Source of the DNA: Liolophura sinensis
Lineage: Eukaryota > Mollusca > Polyplacophora > Chitonida > Chitonidae
Direction: 5' to 3'
DNA length: 64,000 bases
Assembly: GCF_032854445.1 (NCBI RefSeq)
Contig: NC_088295.1
Coordinates: 6,822,501-6,886,500 of the forward strand
Shown in pieces: positions 36,131 to 48,764 of the stretch (position 1 is the stretch's first letter; each line of letters opens with the position of its first letter). The notes beneath the pieces were generated by a model. The model ran no database searches. It saw only the letters and a program-made list of their open reading frames with translations, and was not told the origin of the DNA. The position numbers and the translations under genes are program-made.

Positions 36131-36261
36131 CCTAACTGTACTGGAGGAATCGTCAAGAGAAGAACTGTGTCGAGGTTAGTATTACTCAACTGTACTGCAT
36201 GCATTTATACACTTCATGGAAGATGACGAACAAGGTTAACTGCATCGTTGTAATGATAATA

Positions 36262-36535
36262 AGCAGTGACATTTATTTATTTATTTGATTTGTGTTTTAC
36301 GCCGTACTCAAGAACATTTCATTTATACAAGGGCGGGCAGCATTATGGTGGGAGGAAACCGAGCAGAGTCCAGGGGAAACCCACTACCATCTGCAGGTTG
36401 CTGGAAGACATTCCCACATAAGGCGAGAGAGAAAGGCAGCATAAGCTGAACTCACAGCGACCCCATTGGTGAGAGGCTACTGGGTCATTACGCTGCACTA
36501 GTGCGCTAACCAACTGAGCCACAGAGGTTCCAGGC
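36262..36535 (-). mobile_element. tRNA-derived SINE, near full length
   Basis: On the minus strand it runs from CTCTGTGGCTCAGTTGGTTA (A-box-like head) through the GCGCACTAGTGCAGC arm to the tail CTTGAGTACGGCGTAAAACA and (AAAT)n. It is the inverted partner of 38390-38648 and lies just beyond the INTS15 3' side. Confidence 0.85.
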
Positions 36536-36708
36536 AGTGACAATGTATTGTATATGTATATACAGTATTGAGTGCACCCTATAGAATCACTCACATAAAC
36601 TGAAGGAGAAATCCTTACCGTTTACTTTGGCATAAATCTAAACTTTTAAGAGCCAATTTATAGGCAGCATGAAAACAAACTGAGTACAAGTAACAAGAGC
36701 ATGAAGGG

Positions 36709-36714
36709 TTTATT
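36709..36714 (-). terminator. Candidate polyadenylation signal, INTS15 side
   Basis: TTTATT on +, AATAAA on the minus strand. It is 2.4 kb past the last secure INTS15 exon, so the link is weak. Confidence 0.2.
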
Positions 36715-38389
36715 CTATGCCACCTGAATGGTCAGTTTATTATACTCTAGCATCTTGAACACATTAGAGAATTTACATGCCCACATTAACATATCAGAGT
36801 ATCAATCTGTGAAGACACAACAGCTACTGAAGTCTGTTCTATATGCTTCGCTCACTGTCAACATTTTGTTCATAACACCAATGACGAACACTTTCATCAT
36901 ATGACCCAATCACACCAATTAGAACTGAGATCTGAGAATGTCCAGTCAGGTTAAAGAGACTTCCTTGAATAGTGCCTATACACCTTGAGGGTCTCTATAC
37001 ACAAGTGGGTTAAACCTCAAGCATACATACATACATATATACACATGTGGAGTTGTCAGATATTCCTTGTTCTACTCCAAAGGGTCAATATCGTCACATC
37101 GTCCATCAGCGTACAGGCAAGGACACTGTATGAGGATACTCATAATCCCACAATCTGTACATAGAATCACATGATTTCAACTACAGATTAGACCGATAAA
37201 CCCTTTCCATAAGAACCACAGTGATCTCATGTCAACCTTCAGAAGAGCTCCTTCACAAGAATTGTGGTCATCTCACGTCGACCTTCAAAAGAGCTGCGAT
37301 CTCAGGGTTCCTTCCCTCTCAACTGTTGCAAGCATCCTTCCTTTGATCCTGTGACATTTCACCTCTGGTGATTTCATCATACCCTTTCTCAGAACTGTTA
37401 AAACCTTGCCAAATGTTTATGGAGAACTGCTGAGGCCTCAAACATCCTCTACATGTATATATCCTCCCATCCACATCATGACATCAGGATAAATCCATGG
37501 GTGCATCAGAGAGGACTCCATGCTGTTTCAAAACAAGCTCCAGCAATCTGAAATGTGATCAGACAGTCTATGGTTATTGTTTCTCCAATGCCAAGGGCTA
37601 TCCTCATATCTGCAAGCTTCTTTACACTACAACGTGGCTGAACCAAGTGGTTTCAATGAGCAAACATGAGAAATGACAAGATACCTGAAATATAGATGTC
37701 ACTTCCACATGGCATGAGGAGATATATTTATTTGCTTGTTGTCTGACACGATCCTCAAAAATTTTTCCACTCATACGATTGTCAATCAGTTTTATCTACC
37801 TCTCAATACCAGGCTCATCCCAATACAAACTAGGTCATTCTAATGCAAACTAAAGTGAATCTATATCTTATAAACACCAAATACACTTTTGAACTACTGG
37901 CCCCTGTATTAACATGGAATCAATATATTACAACGGTATACAATACCTGTTGGGCAATAATATTTCAACCATCTTTGACAGTTCATCTGCAAACAGAACA
38001 GACAAATGACACCAGTAAGCAATTCTATGATGGACACCTTTCCAACATTGTAACAGAACTACTGAGATGGCCATGGTTTCTTCTTTGTTGACATTACCTA
38101 CACATACGTCACATGATATCAGGTTGTCCTAATAGCTGGATGGTACCAAAGCTACCACACTGAAATGGCAGAAGGAGTTTATCACACATAACACTCCACT
38201 GTGTACTGAGAAGGCACAAATCCTGGAATGAAGCATTAATTATTAAATTTGGTTATTTATTTTGACTGGCCAATCTAAAATTGTTGAATCTGTTAAGGAG
38301 AGAATTATGCACACTACCTAGAATCAATTTTCAGGAGAACTCCACCAAATGTCAAGACAAGCCAACAAAATTTATACACACAACAGGGT

Positions 38390-38648
38390 CTCTGTGGCTC
38401 AGTTGGTTAGCGCGCTAGTGCAGCATAATGACCCAGGAGCCTCTCACCAATGCCGTCAGTGTGGGTTCAAGTCCAGCTCATGCTGGCTTGCCGGCCATAC
38501 GTGGGCAGGTCTGTCAGCAACCTATGGATGGTCGTGGGTTTCCCAGGGCATTGCCTGGTTTCCTCCCACCATAGTGCTGGCCGCCGTTGTATAAATGAAA
38601 TAGTCTTGAGAACGGCGTAAAACAACAACCAAATAAATAAATAAATAT
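38390..38648 (+). mobile_element. tRNA-derived SINE, full length
   Basis: The head has TGTGGCTCAGTTGGTTAGCG (A box) and GTGGGTTCAAGTCCAGCTC (B box), followed by a body with GGTTTCCTCCCACCATAGTG and a tail with GAACGGCGTAAAACAACAAC and (AAAT)n. The head and tail arrangement is that of molluscan tRNA-SINEs. Confidence 0.9.
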
Positions 38649-39095
38649 ACATACAACTTAAATGTTGCTTAACTGTCAATAAAAAAAATGGGCTAATGAA
38701 CACAAAGAACTGTAGATTATATAGACAACATCTCTGGTTATTCTACATGTGCCACTTTTCAGGGTAAATGCTTATACTAGTAATTATGGTTAACAAATGT
38801 GTATAGGAAATAAATAAAGTTTTTCTCAATAGAATCTAGAGTGCCTTTCTTTCCAAACTTATTTTGAAACTGATTAATTTTTAGAATTTTAGCAGAGTCA
38901 GCAACTGACAATGTTTTCTTTTGCTTTTTTTGTAACATTTACACATGGCTTCACTGTTTCACTTGCTTTTTTGGAACATTTACACATGGCTTCACTGTTT
39001 CATCAGCTGTCGTAACTAGAATCTTGTGTGTTTGTTTACTGGTCAGCCATACAGCTCAGGACACACATGTAAGACACAACAAAGTTTGAACCTAC

Positions 39096-39578
39096 TTTTT
39101 GAGCACCGCAGATTTCCAGAGGCTAATGCCACTTGAATTGCCTGACCTAACCGCTCCACAGAGAACTGTATGAGGTCTTCCTCAGGCTTCCTAGACGCTG
39201 ATTTACACATCTTCTGAAAACTGACCACTACAGCCTCTAAGTTTCTCAGTGTCAGCAGAGTGCAGTGCTCATGGCTGAACTGTAGTAGAGTTTGTAGGAG
39301 AGCCCAGTGGAGAGTTGAGAACACTGATATCATGGAGCTGTTCTCGTGACCGTCAGGACTCACACAGTTACCTCCCCTGGCTGACACTGTGTCCTCCACT
39401 AGAGGGCCCACGGCACACCACTTAAGTAGGCCCGCTAGAGGACAATATTTCTCAGAACCTTCACGCATCATGTGAGGTGAGGAGAAGGTTAACACTGATG
39501 TGGCACATAGAGACGGGTCGTCAGAAATCCACTGTGTGATGTACTTCACCAACAGCTGGGGAGGGGCACTCTCTCGGT
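39096..39578 (-). CDS. INTS15: INTS15 exon 4 (aa 183-343)
   Basis: A 483-bp exon from DRESAPPQLLVKYITQWIS to ALASGNLRCSK. Acceptor ATTTCAG; donor A|GTAGGT leaves phase 1. Confidence 0.88.
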
Positions 39579-41368
39579 CTGAAATACAACATGCACACAA
39601 AGATGACATCTCAAACAGTTCTCTTTAAGATCAAGTTTATTTTACTGATTTATTGGTTGCCATGTTGGAAATCTGTCATATTTGGATAACAACATGCTTA
39701 CAAGGGAGATATGATAAAACATTTTGACATTAGCAACCAAGGAAGGGTACCTGAGAGCATCTCCACTAGTAAACTTATCTGAAACTATTCTATTTTGTTA
39801 TACTGATCAGACTAACACAAACTCTCACCGGTGTAGGAATAGACACAAGTGACAGCTGACATGATGTTACAGGCGAGGAGTGGGGAGATCGTCGGCAGTG
39901 TTCTGAATGCAGAGGTCATATCTGGGAAAAGTCGGCAGTGATCCTGTACAAGGGTTCGAGTGACTGCCAGCACATGCTCACTGTCTGAGCCATGGTCCTG
40001 CAATAAGAAATATCAGTAACAAATTGACATATCCACTGTCTCACCAGTGATCCTGTAACTAGACAAGTCTTAGGACACTTTCCAAGGGTTAAGTTTTACC
40101 TGCATCCAGTCTGCGACGCTGTCCAGGACAGCCTTGGAGTGTACAGATATCCCCATGGATACCAGCTTTGTGAGAAGTTCCACCTTACTGGAGTTGACCC
40201 TTCCCCCAAAGATGAAGGCGAAGGCTGCTATTCTCACCCCATCTCGCAGCTTCTCCAGGAAATCACACAGCAGCTCCAACAGCTGCAGCTCCTGAATCGC
40301 ATTCAGCTGTTTCTACAACATCATTAAGTCACTGTGATATTAAGACAGCACAAGGTAGAAGTCATTACACAGTAATAATCATTACACAGTAAACATCATT
40401 AAAAAAGAAATACAATCTGTCAAACCTAAGCCTTGCTAAGGCAGTCTTCCAACATCAGATATAATCTATCAAGCCTCTTGAAATTATTTTTGCTCCAAAT
40501 ACCATATTTCACGTATAGTTCAGCCAATTATTCTGCTAAGTATATCCCATGATTCCTTGCGTATGGTTGTGATTCTTGGTAATTGGCCACAGCGAGGGGC
40601 AGTGGAGAAAGACGAGTGTGCTCACGAGACTTTGCATACATGTGACAAAATGAATAAACACGCTCACACTTCACTGAGCAGCGAAATGTTAGCTCTAGTG
40701 CCATCTCTGCGTATGTACTACTAGAATGCCTGTTTAACGTATGGTCTGCAAGAGCAAGTCGTACCAAAACACCTGCCGACAACCGACTGAACCTTGAGAA
40801 AAATGAATGGTTTCTTACCCACCAGAAACTACTTTATAACGACAGTCTAAATGGACTTTTGTGTGTATGATCACCTTTCTCTCAGTCCATACCTGGGAAG
40901 TTTACCCCATGTGGTGAGGGCCAACAGTCAGACCATCAACGAGGATTAATAACTATCCCTTGTCATCTCTTCCGACTACTCAAATCGGCTAAACTCTATG
41001 GCCAGAAATTTTCGGCTAAACTCTACATGATTTACGTTAATGGGGGTTATCACTGCAGTTGTAGATAGAAGAAATCTGCAACCAAAAAGGACAGGAGCTA
41101 AACTGATTCTGTTACTTATTTTATGCTGTATTCAAGAATTCAAGAGTTTCTTTACTCTTGGGATGATTTTACCTGTATCCTCATCACTCTAATCCCAACC
41201 TACCCTATGAGAAGATCTCCTGAAGAGGATGTAGTCCTGGCACACATCAGAAATATATTTCCCATCACCAGCACTTGTACTGGATAAGCTTGTGGCCAAG
41301 AACTTCAACGCTTGTTTTGTACACTCCGGAAACTCCAGGAATTTCAAAGACTTAACAATGTCTCCCAT
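39096..41368 (-). CDS. INTS15: Integrator complex subunit 15 (C7orf26 homologue), C-terminus unresolved
   Basis: INTS15 is a subunit of the nuclear Integrator complex, which cleaves snRNA and other Pol II transcripts. Four exons join in phase to 343 residues, against about 450 in human. The start MGDIVKSL matches the human MSDIRHSL start. Strongest block: LNAIQELQLLELLCDFLEKL, then KVELLTKLVSMGISVHS and VLDSVADWMQ (human LNSLQELQLLEIMCNYF, MSLLGKLVSMAVAV, CAASWLQ). Exon 3 has RTLVQDHCRLFPDM and exon 4 has LLVKYITQWISDDP, LAGLLKWCAVGPL and LGQAIQVALASGNLRCSK. Exon 4 leaves with donor A|GTAGGT, so at least one more exon is needed; the Pro-rich human tail was not found. Identification rests on remembered similarity, not a search. 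Confidence 0.87.
39829..39997 (-). CDS. INTS15: INTS15 exon 3 (aa 127-183)
   Basis: Encodes DHGSDSEHVLAVTRTLVQDH then CRLFPDMTSAFRTLPTISPL and IMSAVTCVYSYT. Donor G|GTGAGA, phase 1. Confidence 0.9.
40100..40312 (-). CDS. INTS15: INTS15 exon 2 (aa 56-126)
   Basis: Seventy-one codons from KQLNAIQELQLLELLCDF to DSVADWMQ. Acceptor TTGTAG, donor CAG|GTAAAA, phase 0 on both sides. Confidence 0.92.
41204..41368 (-). CDS. INTS15: INTS15 exon 1 (aa 1-55)
   Basis: ATG at 41366-41368 gives MGDIVKSLKFLEFPECTKQA, then LKFLATSLSS and ISDVCQDYILFRRSSHR. The open frame continues 24 bases upstream to an AG at 41394, so the transcript may have a 5' non-coding exon further up. Donor AGG|GTAGGT, phase 0. Confidence 0.8.
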
Positions 41369-41880
41369 AGCTCTCCAACAGTCTTCAGCATTCCTGGGAA
41401 TATTAGACAATTACTTCACTCGCTGACACAGCCTCAACAATAACGGTATTTTTTCAGTCTAAATTTCAATTACCTGTACTCTTGTCAGGATTACGGAAAT
41501 AACAGTTCATTAAACACACACATATCACACTGCCTGTGAAGATTATTTTACAAATATTCGAAGTGGGCGAATGCCGCCATGTTGAGCAGCTACACCCATG
41601 TTCTACTTCAAAGTGGAGTAGGAAGATGGCGCATTCACTGAAGAGCGTATACCGTGGAAGCTTTCATGGCTTTCATAAATCTATTCCAAATCACGTAGGG
41701 ACGTATGGTGGCGGTGCGGTGGGTGAGGAAAGCAGGTCAATAACAAAGGCAATCAGCTAGGCCAGTACAGCCCTCAAATTTTAGGGATTTCTGGAGGTTG
41801 TTTGCAGAGCAATCATGACCCTAGATTCAGGTTGCCCCTCCAGACTTTTGGTTGTCCTCCTTGCAGCCTTTAACAAAATT

Positions 41881-42060
41881 TTAATCTGTCCCTGAATAAT
41901 GCTTTTCGCATCCTTTGCAAAACATTAATTTTCTCTCTATATCGTACCGAAGCCAAGGCTCAAACATTGCTGGAAAGACCTGACTCTTTGCGTTTTTTCG
42001 TAAACTTTTCTTGCTGCTAATTTTTTGACATCGGTCTTTCGTTTCTTTTTCGCTGACTCT
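41881..42060 (-). pseudogene. TTF-type zinc-finger-like fragment (hAT/DUF4371 type)
   Basis: The minus strand encodes QVFPAMFEPWLRYDIERKLM then FCKGCEKHYSGTD before a stop. The pattern F..W..WL.YD....MFC..C.KH is that of the N-terminal zinc finger of hAT-derived genes and transposases. A Lys-rich stretch in another frame just upstream (KESAKKKRKTDVKK) suggests a frameshift. It could instead be the terminal piece of a spliced gene. Confidence 0.4.
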
Positions 42061-44299
42061 TTGACGTTGTTGAGATATCGCCACATGTTTGGCGGAATTT
42101 GCGTTGGGCAGAATGACGATAAGCTGTGTCGGAATTTGTACAAATCTTGAGATGCCGTCGAAACTGTCAAAACTCCCAGTTTTGTGCACGCAACAGATGC
42201 ACAAAGGAGCCAAAGCTGTATCATTGCGCAAGTACCTCCTCATGCAGCCAGTGAGATTGACAGTTGCAAGAAATCCTAAATGCGTTAGGTTTTTATGGAA
42301 GTGATAAGTAATTATTTTTGCTGATTGTTTTCCTCTTATCTCAAACTAATTGAGATGTTTCACATGATGCGCTTGAAAGACAAAAGCTTGATAACCAGTG
42401 TCTGGTGGAAGCGCGTAAACACAGCTGTCATGGGCTCTGTGACCGGTCTGTTGGGAGTCGGCTGGCCACATGAACAGCTGGCTTAGCGGCTTACACGTTT
42501 TTCACCGCCACCGTTTTATAGGCTCACGGGCCATTTAGATCCAGCATAAAGTGATGTAAATTGCACATAAGCTTCCTCTTAAATTTGTTAGGCTTTGGAT
42601 AATTACCAATGAAAGGTGTGGTAATGGATTTTGGGGGTTGCCGACGGACTACCACATGTGGTGGTTTTGGTTGCCCGATGGGTTGTCACGGACGACCGGA
42701 CGAGTATAGAAACTGAGGGTTGCAGTATATTAAGAAAAGAAGTTGGAGTCTTTCAGGGCTAACCCTGCAAGTGACTTGATACCCATGGAGGTTATGTCCA
42801 TGAAGAATCTTACATCAGAAGAATCAAAATTAATTTTCATGACATCTTGTCCCTTACTAAATATGTACTATCAGTGAAAGTCTATGTGTATATTTTCATG
42901 CTCAGATCAAGACAAGTTATAGCATAAAGGCCGATACTGCCAAAACTATTCTTCAAATACTACACAACTACGACACATCAAAAAGTGTTCAAACTGTACT
43001 CTTAAATCAGCATTACAAATCTGCAACAAGGATTGGCTATGATAAGTTTAGGTGGCTTAGACGTAGCCAAAAGCTAAGCTGGATATTCCTACCATAACGC
43101 CCAGCTTTATACAGACTTCCACGCAGACAATTTCACTCAAAAAACCTGCTCAAATACTACCTTATTTTTACTATCCACCAACTGCCTAAAATGCCTGACA
43201 TGTAACTGTCAAAGCCAGCATTGGTAAATCTTCTTTCAACAGTAATACACCTGTTTTAGTTTTCAAATCCAACAAATCAAATCAACGTCTGCCATGTTTG
43301 GATTTCGTTTTCAACTTTGGGCAAGGTGTTGCATTGTGAAAATTTAATCCAACATTCCTTTTGAAAATTCGCATGCTCTGTAAGCAGAATGTTGGGTTCA
43401 CCTTAGCTTTGGGCCAACTTAGATGGAGTGAATTTGGGCAGTCTCCAGTCTGCACACAATCAGTGAATCTGTTGCCAAACCTGTTGCTGAAAGATCCTAA
43501 TACCTGAGATCTCAGCAGTGAAATGTCACAACTTCGCACACCACTTTTTAACTAGTCTGGTTGCATTGGGGACGTTTTCACACATTGTGTCACTGTATGT
43601 GTTGTTGTTGTTGTACTTGGTAACACCAACACTTAACCAGGAAGGCTACTGATCAACAGAAGGATGCGTCGTCAGTGGTACACAATCATAACTCCACATC
43701 CTCTTCTAGGTACCAAATTCAAACATCACAAGCGCTGCTAGGCTTACCATCGATCACTGTACCGCAAATCAAAATCAAATCAAACCACTCATGTTTTCGC
43801 CGCCATTACTACCCTCTCGGACTAAGGGGGAGATAATTGCTGGAGCGAGTTGCTAACTTCACCCCAGCAGATGGTTTGTACCGCAAATGGATCAGGGGCG
43901 ATAACCCCATTGCATTGTCAAAAGACAACATGAAAGGTTGCCGAGGGCAAGTTTTCGAAAGCAAATGCTATTCAATAACAACTAAGGCAACAGTCACCAA
44001 ATTCGTTAGTGATATTCTTGTTTAAATTAAGCTGATTCTGAATTCAAATGATTACTCTGACTGCGTAACGAAGACGTTTATTTTGACAGAGTTAAATGTG
44101 TATGCGTACTGGTTATAAGTGTAGATATATCCTCAGTCTAAGAAGCCTATGTCAATTGTATGCATCAGCAATAGTTGTGGAGTGTGGTGGATTGAATCAT
44201 CTTATTAGTCATTCCAAAAGTTTTCATCAATTGTCATTTACTTGACGCAAAAAGGATCTCATGAATACCTTACGTAGAACGTACGTGTGATGGACTTCC

Positions 44300-44432
44300 A
44301 GCAACCTGTTGATGGCCAAGAATTTAAACAGATCTCTCTTTCTTTTTCCTCTCATCACAAAGCTTGCTGTGGTTGTATAAGTGAAATATTCTCAAGTATG
44401 GGCTAAAACACCAATACAATAAATAAATGAAT
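44300..44432 (+). mobile_element. tRNA-SINE 3' fragment
   Basis: GTGGTTGTATAAGTGAAATA, TTCTCAAGTATGGGCTAAAA and CACCAATACAATAAATAAAT match the tail of the SINE at 38390-38648. Confidence 0.65.
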
Positions 44433-44699
44433 AACCCTACATAGAAGTCTCCCTCACTGGCACAGATTGTTAAAGTACTAATCCTAGCTTTCCATAACCA
44501 TCTTATGGACCTATAATTTATTGGCAATCAAAACCAATCAATCAATCAACCAGTCAACCATAAAATACAACTCTGGCAAAGTGGGTGATGTAAGAGATCT
44601 GTAGCAGAAGAGTCTTAATTAATTCTACATATTTTCAGCCTATTTTAGTCCGGTACCAGACAGTGGCAGAAACAGAAACAAAATGCCCACCAGTCCTTG

Positions 44700-46125
44700 A
44701 TCTGAAAGTTAACCATGAATGACTGATCAACCACGAGTGTAGATCTAAAACATGCATGTAGGATCAGCTCACTAGTGCAATCAACGTGAGTGTAGATCTA
44801 CAACACACATGTAGGATCAGCTCACTAGTGCAATCAACCCGAGTGTAGATCTACAACATGCATGTATGATCAGCTCACTAGTGTAATCAACGTGAGTGTA
44901 GATCTACAACACACATGTAGGATCAGCTCACTAGTGTAATCAACGTGAATGTAGATCTACAACACACATGTAGGATCAGCTCAATAGTGCAATCAACGTA
45001 AGTGTAGATCTACAACACACATGTAGGATCAGCTCACTAGTGCAATCAACGTGAGTGTAGATCTACAACACACATGTAGGATCAGCTCACTAGTGCAATC
45101 AACCCGAGAGTAGATCTACAACACACGTGTAGGATCAGCTCACTAGTGTAATCAACGTGAGTGTAGATCTACAACACACATGTAGGATTAGCTCACTAGT
45201 GCAATCAACGTGAGTGTAGATCTCCAACACACATGTAGGATCAGCTCACTAGTACAATCAACGTGAGTGTAGATCTACAACATGCCTGTAGGATCAGCTC
45301 ACTAGTGTAATCAACGTGAGTGTAGATCTACAAAACACATGTAGGATCAGCTCACTAGTGCAATCAACGTGAGTGTAGATCTACAACACACATGTAGGAT
45401 CAGCTCAATAGTGCAATCAACGTGAGTGTAGATCTACAACACACATGTAGGATCAGCTCACTAGTGCAATCAACCTGAGTGTGATCTACAACACACATGT
45501 AGGATCAGCTCACTAGTGTAATCAACGTGAGTGTAGATCTACAACACACATGTAGGATCAGCTCACTAGTGCAATCAATGTGAGTGTAGATCTACAACAC
45601 ACATGTAGGATCAGCTCACTAGTGCAATCAACGTGAGTGTAGATCTACAACACACATGTAGGATCAGCTCACTAGTGTAATCAACGTGAGTGTAGATCTA
45701 CAACACACATGTAGGATCAGCTCACTAGTGCAATCAACATGAGTGTAGATCTACAACATGCACCTATGAAAAGCTCTAGAGTGCAATCAACCTGAGTGTA
45801 GATCTACAACACGCATCTAAGAAAAGCTCTATAGTGCAGTCAACCCGAGTGAAGATCTACGACACACATGTAGGATCAGCTCACTAGTGCAATCAACATG
45901 AGTGTAGATCTACAACACACATGTAGGATCAGCTCACTAGTGCAATCAACGGGAGTGTAGATCTACAACATGCACCTAGGATAAGCTCACAAGTGTAATC
46001 ATCTCTTGTGTAGCTCTACAACAAGCATGTAGGACCAACTCACTAGTGCCATCAACCTGAGTGTAGATTTACAACATGCACTTCAGACTAGCTCACTAGT
46101 GCAATCAACCAGAGTGTAGATTTTG
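44700..46125. repeat. Minisatellite, 53-bp unit, about 26 copies
   Basis: The unit is GTGTAGATCTACAACACACA, TGTAGGATCAGCTCACTAGT, GCAATCAACGTGA. GTGTAG starts at 44790 and 44843. Central copies are nearly identical; the right end decays after 45760. Confidence 0.95.
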
Positions 46126-46197
46126 CTAAATATGATAATACAGACAGGAACCTGCACATATCCCTTAGTGCAGGTTCCAAACTGGCCTTGGACAGGG

Positions 46198-46932
46198 AAT
46201 TTGTAGAATCCACCAGCTCTCACTGCTTGTGGAATCCACCAACTCTCCCTGCTTGTGGAATCCACCAACTCTCAATGCTTGCAGAATCCACCAGCTCTCA
46301 CTGCTTGTGAAATCCACCAACTCTCACTGCTTGTAGAATCCACCAACTCTCACTGCTTGTGGAATCCACCAGCTCTCCCTGCTTGTAGAATCCACCAACT
46401 CTCACTGCTTGTGGAATCCACCAGCTCTCACTGCTTGTGGAATCCACCAACTCTCACTGCTTGTGGAATCCACCAACTCTCACTGCTTGTAAAACCCACC
46501 AGTTCTCACTGCTTGTAGAATCCACCAACTCTCACTGCTTGTGGAATCCACCAACTCTCACTGCTTGTGGAATCCACCAGCTCTCACTGCTTGTAGAATC
46601 CACCAACTCTCACTGCTTGTGGAATCCACCAGCTCTCACTGCTTGTAGAATCCACCAGCTCTCACTGCTTGTGGAATCCACCAGTTCTCACTGCTTGTGG
46701 AATCCACCAGCTCTCACTGCTTGTGGAATCCACCAACTCTCACTGCTTGTGGAATCCACCAGCTCTCACTCCTTGTAGAATCCACCAACTCTCACTGCTT
46801 GTGGAATCCACCAGCTCTCACTACTTGTGGAATCCACCAGCTCTCACTGCTTGTAGAATCCACCAACTCTCACTGCTTGTGGAATCCACCAACTCTCACT
46901 GCTTGTGGAATCAACCAGCTCTCACTGCTTGT
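46198..46932. repeat. Minisatellite, 26-bp unit, about 28 copies
   Basis: GGAATCCACCAACTCTCACT, GCTTGT, with variable AACTCTC/AGCTCTC and GTGGAA/GTAGAA positions. Offsets at 46206, 46232 and 46258 give the period. Confidence 0.95.
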
Positions 46933-47365
46933 GAGAAAAACAGCTAACAACGCTCATGTGGCCATTTGTCTAGTCTTCACTTTGTTGAGGACCACTTGTC
47001 TTCCCCTTATATGCTGGCTATATCTGTACATCACCTGTGGTAAAGTTGGTCAGTAATTTACCACAGGTCTGCAGCTTTACACAGACACACCAGTTTCTGA
47101 CACCTATATGTTGGTTATATCTGTACATCACCTGTAGCAAAGTTGTGGTAAATTTTACACTATGCTACATTTCACAGTAACCATGTATATAACTTGTTAC
47201 ATTGAAAAGGTGACAGGAAACCAGATTGAATCAAAACACATCATCAAAACTTCTTGTAATAAAAGTATTATATTTACTTCCAAATAAAAAAGAAGAAATA
47301 TACAAAAGTGGATCACTGTTTGTATTAGAGAAATGCATATGTATTACAGGTTTCATGAATCAGCA
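46933..47365. other. Spacer between arrays
   Basis: Non-repetitive AT-rich sequence. ATATGTTGG..TATATCTGTACATCACCTG-like text occurs twice (about 47010-47040 and 47106-47135), a small direct duplication. No gene. Confidence 0.5.
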
Positions 47366-48748
47366 TTGACGGCCGAGTTACATGCAAATGTGTTACACAT
47401 CGCACAAACTCACGCTGACAGGTGAGTAACATGCAAATGTGTTACACATCGCACAAATTCACGTTGACAGGCCAGCAGCACGCAAATATGTCATGCATCT
47501 GACAAGCCCACGTTGACAGGTAATACGCAAATGTGTCACCCATTTGACATGCCCACCTTGACAGGCGAGTAACACACAAATGTGTCATGCATCTGACAAG
47601 CCCATGCTGACAGGCCAGTAACACGCAAATGTGTCACGCATCTGACAAGCCCAAGTTGACAGGCCAGTAACACGCAAATATGTCATGCATCTGACAAGCC
47701 CAAGTTGACAGGCCAGTAACACGCAAATGTGTCACGCATCTGACAAGCCCAAGTTGACAGGCCAGTAACACGCAAATATGTCATGCATCTGACAAGCCCA
47801 CGTTGACAGGCCAGTAACATGCAAATGTGTCACGCATCTGACAAGCCCACGTTGACAGGCAGGTAGCACTCAAATGTGTCAGGCCTGTGACAAATCCACC
47901 TTGACAGGGGAGTAACATGCAAATGTGTCAGGCTTCTCACAAACCCACGTGGACAGGCCAGTAACATGCAAATGTGTCACGCATCTGACAAGCCCACGTT
48001 GACAGGCCAGTAACACGCAAATATGTCATGCATCTGACAAGCCCACGTTGACAGGCCAGTAACATGCAAATGTGTCACGCATCTGACAAGCCCACGTTGA
48101 CAGGCAGGTAGCACTCAAATGTGTCAGGCCTGTGACAAATCCACCTTGACAGGGGAGTAACATGCAAATGTGTCAGGCTTCTCACAAACCCACGTGGACA
48201 GGCCAGTAACATGCAAATGTGTCACGCATCTGACAAGCCCACGTTGACAGGCCAGTAACACGCAAATATGTCATGCATCTGACAAGCCCCAGTTGACAGG
48301 CCAGTCACACGCAAATGTGTCACGCATCTGACAAGCCCACGTTGACAGGCCAGTAACACGCAAATGTGTCATACATCTGACAAGCCCCAGTTGACAGGCC
48401 AGTAACATGCAAATGTGTCACGCATCTGACAAGCCCCAGTTGACAGGCCAGTAACACGCAAATGTGTCACGCATCTGACAAGCCCCAGTTGACAGGCCAG
48501 TAACATGCAAATGTGTCACGCATCTGACAAGCCCCAGTTGACAGGCCAGTAACATGCAAATGTGTCACGCATCTGACAAGCCCCAGTTGACAGGCCAGTA
48601 ACACGCAAATGTGTCACGCATCTGACAAGCCCCAGTTGACAGGCCAGTAACACGCAAATGTGTCACGCATCTGACAAGCCCCAGTTGACAGGCCAGTAAC
48701 ATGCAAATGTGTCACGCATCTGACAAGCCCATGTCGAAAGGCGAGTTT
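47366..48748. repeat. Minisatellite, 49-bp unit, about 28 copies
   Basis: The unit is GCCAGTAACACGCAAATGTG, TCACGCATCTGACAAGCCCC, AGTTGACAG. A block with the rare variants GCAGGTAGCACTCAAATGTG and GGGGAGTAACATGC occurs twice, 245 bases (five units) apart, near 47859 and 48104, so a five-unit block was duplicated. Confidence 0.95.
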
Positions 48749-48764
48749 CATGTTATACTTCACT

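Larger units (their letters stand above)
41400..44690. other. INTS15 upstream region without a secure gene
   Basis: This includes a 44-codon + strand ORF at 41626-41760 whose ATG sits in AAGATGGCG, divergent from INTS15. It also has the TTF-like fragment at 41881-42060 and a SINE tail at 44300-44430. 42300-43840 has scattered open frames but no domain I recognise. Confidence 0.4.

Noticed and set aside
37268-37317. Possible INTS15 last exon (GRNPEIAALLKVDVR and stop)
   Set aside because: It joins in phase, but the acceptor is poor, there is no match to the known C-terminus, and the sequence is duplicated in part next to it.
43504-43539. Minus-strand CDISLLRSQ resembling the human INTS15 start
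   Set aside because: No ATG in frame and the donor phase does not fit the next exon; MGDIVKSL at 41368 explains the start without it.
44700-48748. CRISPR-like regular repeats
   Set aside because: There are no unique spacers; units are head-to-tail minisatellites in a eukaryotic genome.
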